This document shows, in pieces, positions 49,480 through 50,786 of a DNA stretch of 50,786 nt. The translations under genes were made by a program, and so were the position numbers. Source of the stretch: Mesorhizobium sp. ES1-1 (GTDB lineage: Bacteria; Pseudomonadota; Alphaproteobacteria; Rhizobiales; Rhizobiaceae). Within the stretch, counting starts at the first letter, position 1. The number at the start of each line of letters is the position of its first letter. The notes under the pieces were generated by a model, which was not told the origin of the DNA, made no database searches, and was given only the letters and a program-made list of their open reading frames with translations. The stretch spans positions 1 through 50,786 of the forward strand of contig NZ_JAIUGX010000020.1 in NCBI RefSeq assembly GCF_020164785.1. The letters are read 5' to 3'.

Positions 49480-50715
49480 ATGTCCACTTTGCCGAAGCCG
49501 GATGCGTCCCTTGACGCAGCGGATTTGCTCCGTCGACCACTTCACAACGACATCATCGAGCTTTCGGGCGGATATGCTTTCCCGCAATTCCTTCCCGACG
49601 TGACGCGGGAAGCCGGGATTGCGGCGACGGTGTACCGGCACGAGACGATGCAGTATGCCGAAGTGCTGGGGCTGGACGACCTGCGCGACCTCATCGTGAG
49701 CTTCGTCAAGGCTGACGGCGTTTCCTGCGATCGCGACAACGTCATGATCGTGAACGGTGCCAAGCATGGCCTCGACCTGATCTGCCGGGCTTTTCTACAG
49801 CCCGGCGATCGGGTGATCGTGACGGCGCCGAGCTATATGACGGCTCTCAGCATCCTGCGCACACACCAGGTCGAATTCCTGTCCGTTCGGCAGGACGACG
49901 ACGGGATCGTCACGGGAGATCTCGAAAATCAGCTCTTGAACGATCAGGCCGAGGGCAGGCCGCTACCCAAGCTGCTCTTCGACGTGCCGGAATTTCACAA
50001 CCCGACCGGGATAACCACCAGCCTGGCGCGGCGCCGGCAATTGGTGGAACTAGCCAACCGCTTCGGATTTCTCATTATCGAGGACGACCCGTATCGCAGG
50101 ATCAGATTCGAGGGAGATCCGGTCCCTCCGATCAAGAGCCTCGACGACCGAGGCGTGGTGATCGCCTTGGGCACCGCGTCGAAGATCGTGGCGCCGGGTC
50201 TTCGGATCGGCTGGGTCATAGCAGAGCCCGACATCATTGAACGCATGGCGGGGTTCAAGGCCGATGGTGGCACCAACCCGTTCAGCCAGCGCATCTTCGC
50301 GGAACTGTTGCGGACAAACCAGATCGACGAACTGGTGGCGAAATTGGTCGCAGAACTGCGTCTGCATCGCGATGCGATGATTTCCTCGCTTGCGAAGGCA
50401 CTGCCTGAGGCGGAGGTCAGGACACCACCTGGAGGATATTTCCTCTGGGTGACGTTCCCAGCCGGGACCGATGCCGACCTGCTCGCCGGACTGGCGCCGA
50501 CTTATGGCGTCAGGATCTATCCGGGCAGACTGTCTTATGCCGGCCAGCCGGTGCTGCCCGCCATTCGCCTTTGCTATTCCTACGAGGACCCGGAGCGCAT
50601 CGCTGAAGGCATATCGCGCCTCGGGAGGGCCTATAAGGCGATGCATTCTCAGGGACTGGACGATGCTACGAAGGCGTCCCTCTTGGCCAGGCTCGGCAAA
50701 GTTCCGATTCACTAG
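49480..50715 (+). CDS. PLP-dependent aminotransferase (class I/II, 2-aminoadipate-like)
   Basis: 411 residues. Fold-type I domain with MIVNGAKHGLDLICRAFLQPGDRVIVTAPSYMTALSIL (cofactor region), LLFDVPEFHNPTGITTSLARR, FLIIEDDPYRRIRFEGD, and IALGTASKIVAPGLRIGWVIAEP with the Schiff-base Lys. It resembles MocR/LysN-type aminotransferases without the HTH domain. It probably deaminates the amino acid brought in by the preceding importer. Confidence 0.93.
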   Translation: MSTLPKPDASLDAADLLRRPLHNDIIELSGGYAFPQFLPDVTREAGIAATVYRHETMQYAEVLGLDDLRDLIVSFVKADGVSCDRDNVMIVNGAKHGLDLICRAFLQPGDRVIVTAPSYMTALSILRTHQVEFLSVRQDDDGIVTGDLENQLLNDQAEGRPLPKLLFDVPEFHNPTGITTSLARRRQLVELANRFGFLIIEDDPYRRIRFEGDPVPPIKSLDDRGVVIALGTASKIVAPGLRIGWVIAEPDIIERMAGFKADGGTNPFSQRIFAELLRTNQIDELVAKLVAELRLHRDAMISSLAKALPEAEVRTPPGGYFLWVTFPAGTDADLLAGLAPTYGVRIYPGRLSYAGQPVLPAIRLCYSYEDPERIAEGISRLGRAYKAMHSQGLDDATKASLLARLGKVPIH

Positions 50716-50729
50716 AGCGTTTCCTGTTT

Positions 50730-50760
50730 TGGGAGAATCGTAGGATTCCCATCGAGGCTT
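50730..50760. other. Possible intergenic repeat element at the window edge
   Basis: GTTTTGGGAGAATCGTAGG then ATTCCCATCGAGG: an imperfect palindrome around GGGAGAATC and GGATTCCC. It resembles the repeated intergenic elements seen in rhizobia, but only one copy is visible here and the window stops soon after it. Confidence 0.3.
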
Positions 50761-50786
50761 GTTTGTGATTCAAGATGCTGGCTGGA

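Overview
The window looks like chromosomal DNA of a high-GC alphaproteobacterium of the order Hyphomicrobiales. Gene content and protein flavour fit a Mesorhizobium-like (Phyllobacteriaceae) organism: a TrcR-type regulator, DUF1127, DUF465, DUF1192 and DUF4164 small proteins, a tkt-gap-pgk-fba cluster, and many polar amino-acid ABC importers. The genus is inferred from remembered family resemblance, not from a search. No rRNA, tRNA, phage, insertion sequence or CRISPR array was seen.

Layout. Positions 1-4900 hold a 7-bp tandem repeat array, a secreted TPR protein, ribosomal protein L36, an LprI-like secreted protein, purK-purE, and an ECF sigma/anti-sigma pair. Positions 5100-10900 form one catabolic locus: an IclR regulator divergent from a polar amino-acid-type ABC importer, a RidA-family deaminase and a SelA/DgaE-like PLP enzyme. 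Positions 10900-16800 carry two DUF465 proteins, ispG, a lytic transglycosylase, a short-chain prenyl diphosphate synthase, mtgA, rpmF and a small membrane protein. Positions 16800-21900 carry HxlR and ArsR regulators, a glutathione S-transferase, an MFS carrier, a quinone oxidoreductase and a DUF1127 protein.

Positions 22000-29200 are the most unusual stretch. Four paralogous large LuxR-type regulators surround a LysE-family exporter and lie beside a trimeric autotransporter adhesin. Nearly the same 28-bp palindrome sits upstream of both the exporter and the adhesin, and two of the luxR genes share a duplicated leader. This looks like a small regulon with its own family of regulators, and I found no described system that I recognise it as.

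Positions 29200-35200 hold unknown secreted and small proteins, trcR with a strong terminator, a WYL regulator, an alkyltransferase-like protein whose active-site motif reads PFWR instead of PCHR, a DJ-1/PfpI protein, a second DUF1127 protein, an SGNH hydrolase and a DUF899 protein. The alkyltransferase-like gene and the DUF1127 gene share one promoter/operator architecture. Positions 35300-43100 are central carbon metabolism on the minus strand (tkt, gap, pgk, class I aldolase) with a K+/H+ antiporter inserted. Positions 43300-50715 hold DUF4164-zapA, a 1-Cys peroxiredoxin, an ETHE1-like metallohydrolase, and a second amino-acid locus (LysR regulator, importer and aminotransferase).

Many long ORFs antisense to real genes exist because of the high GC content and were left out.
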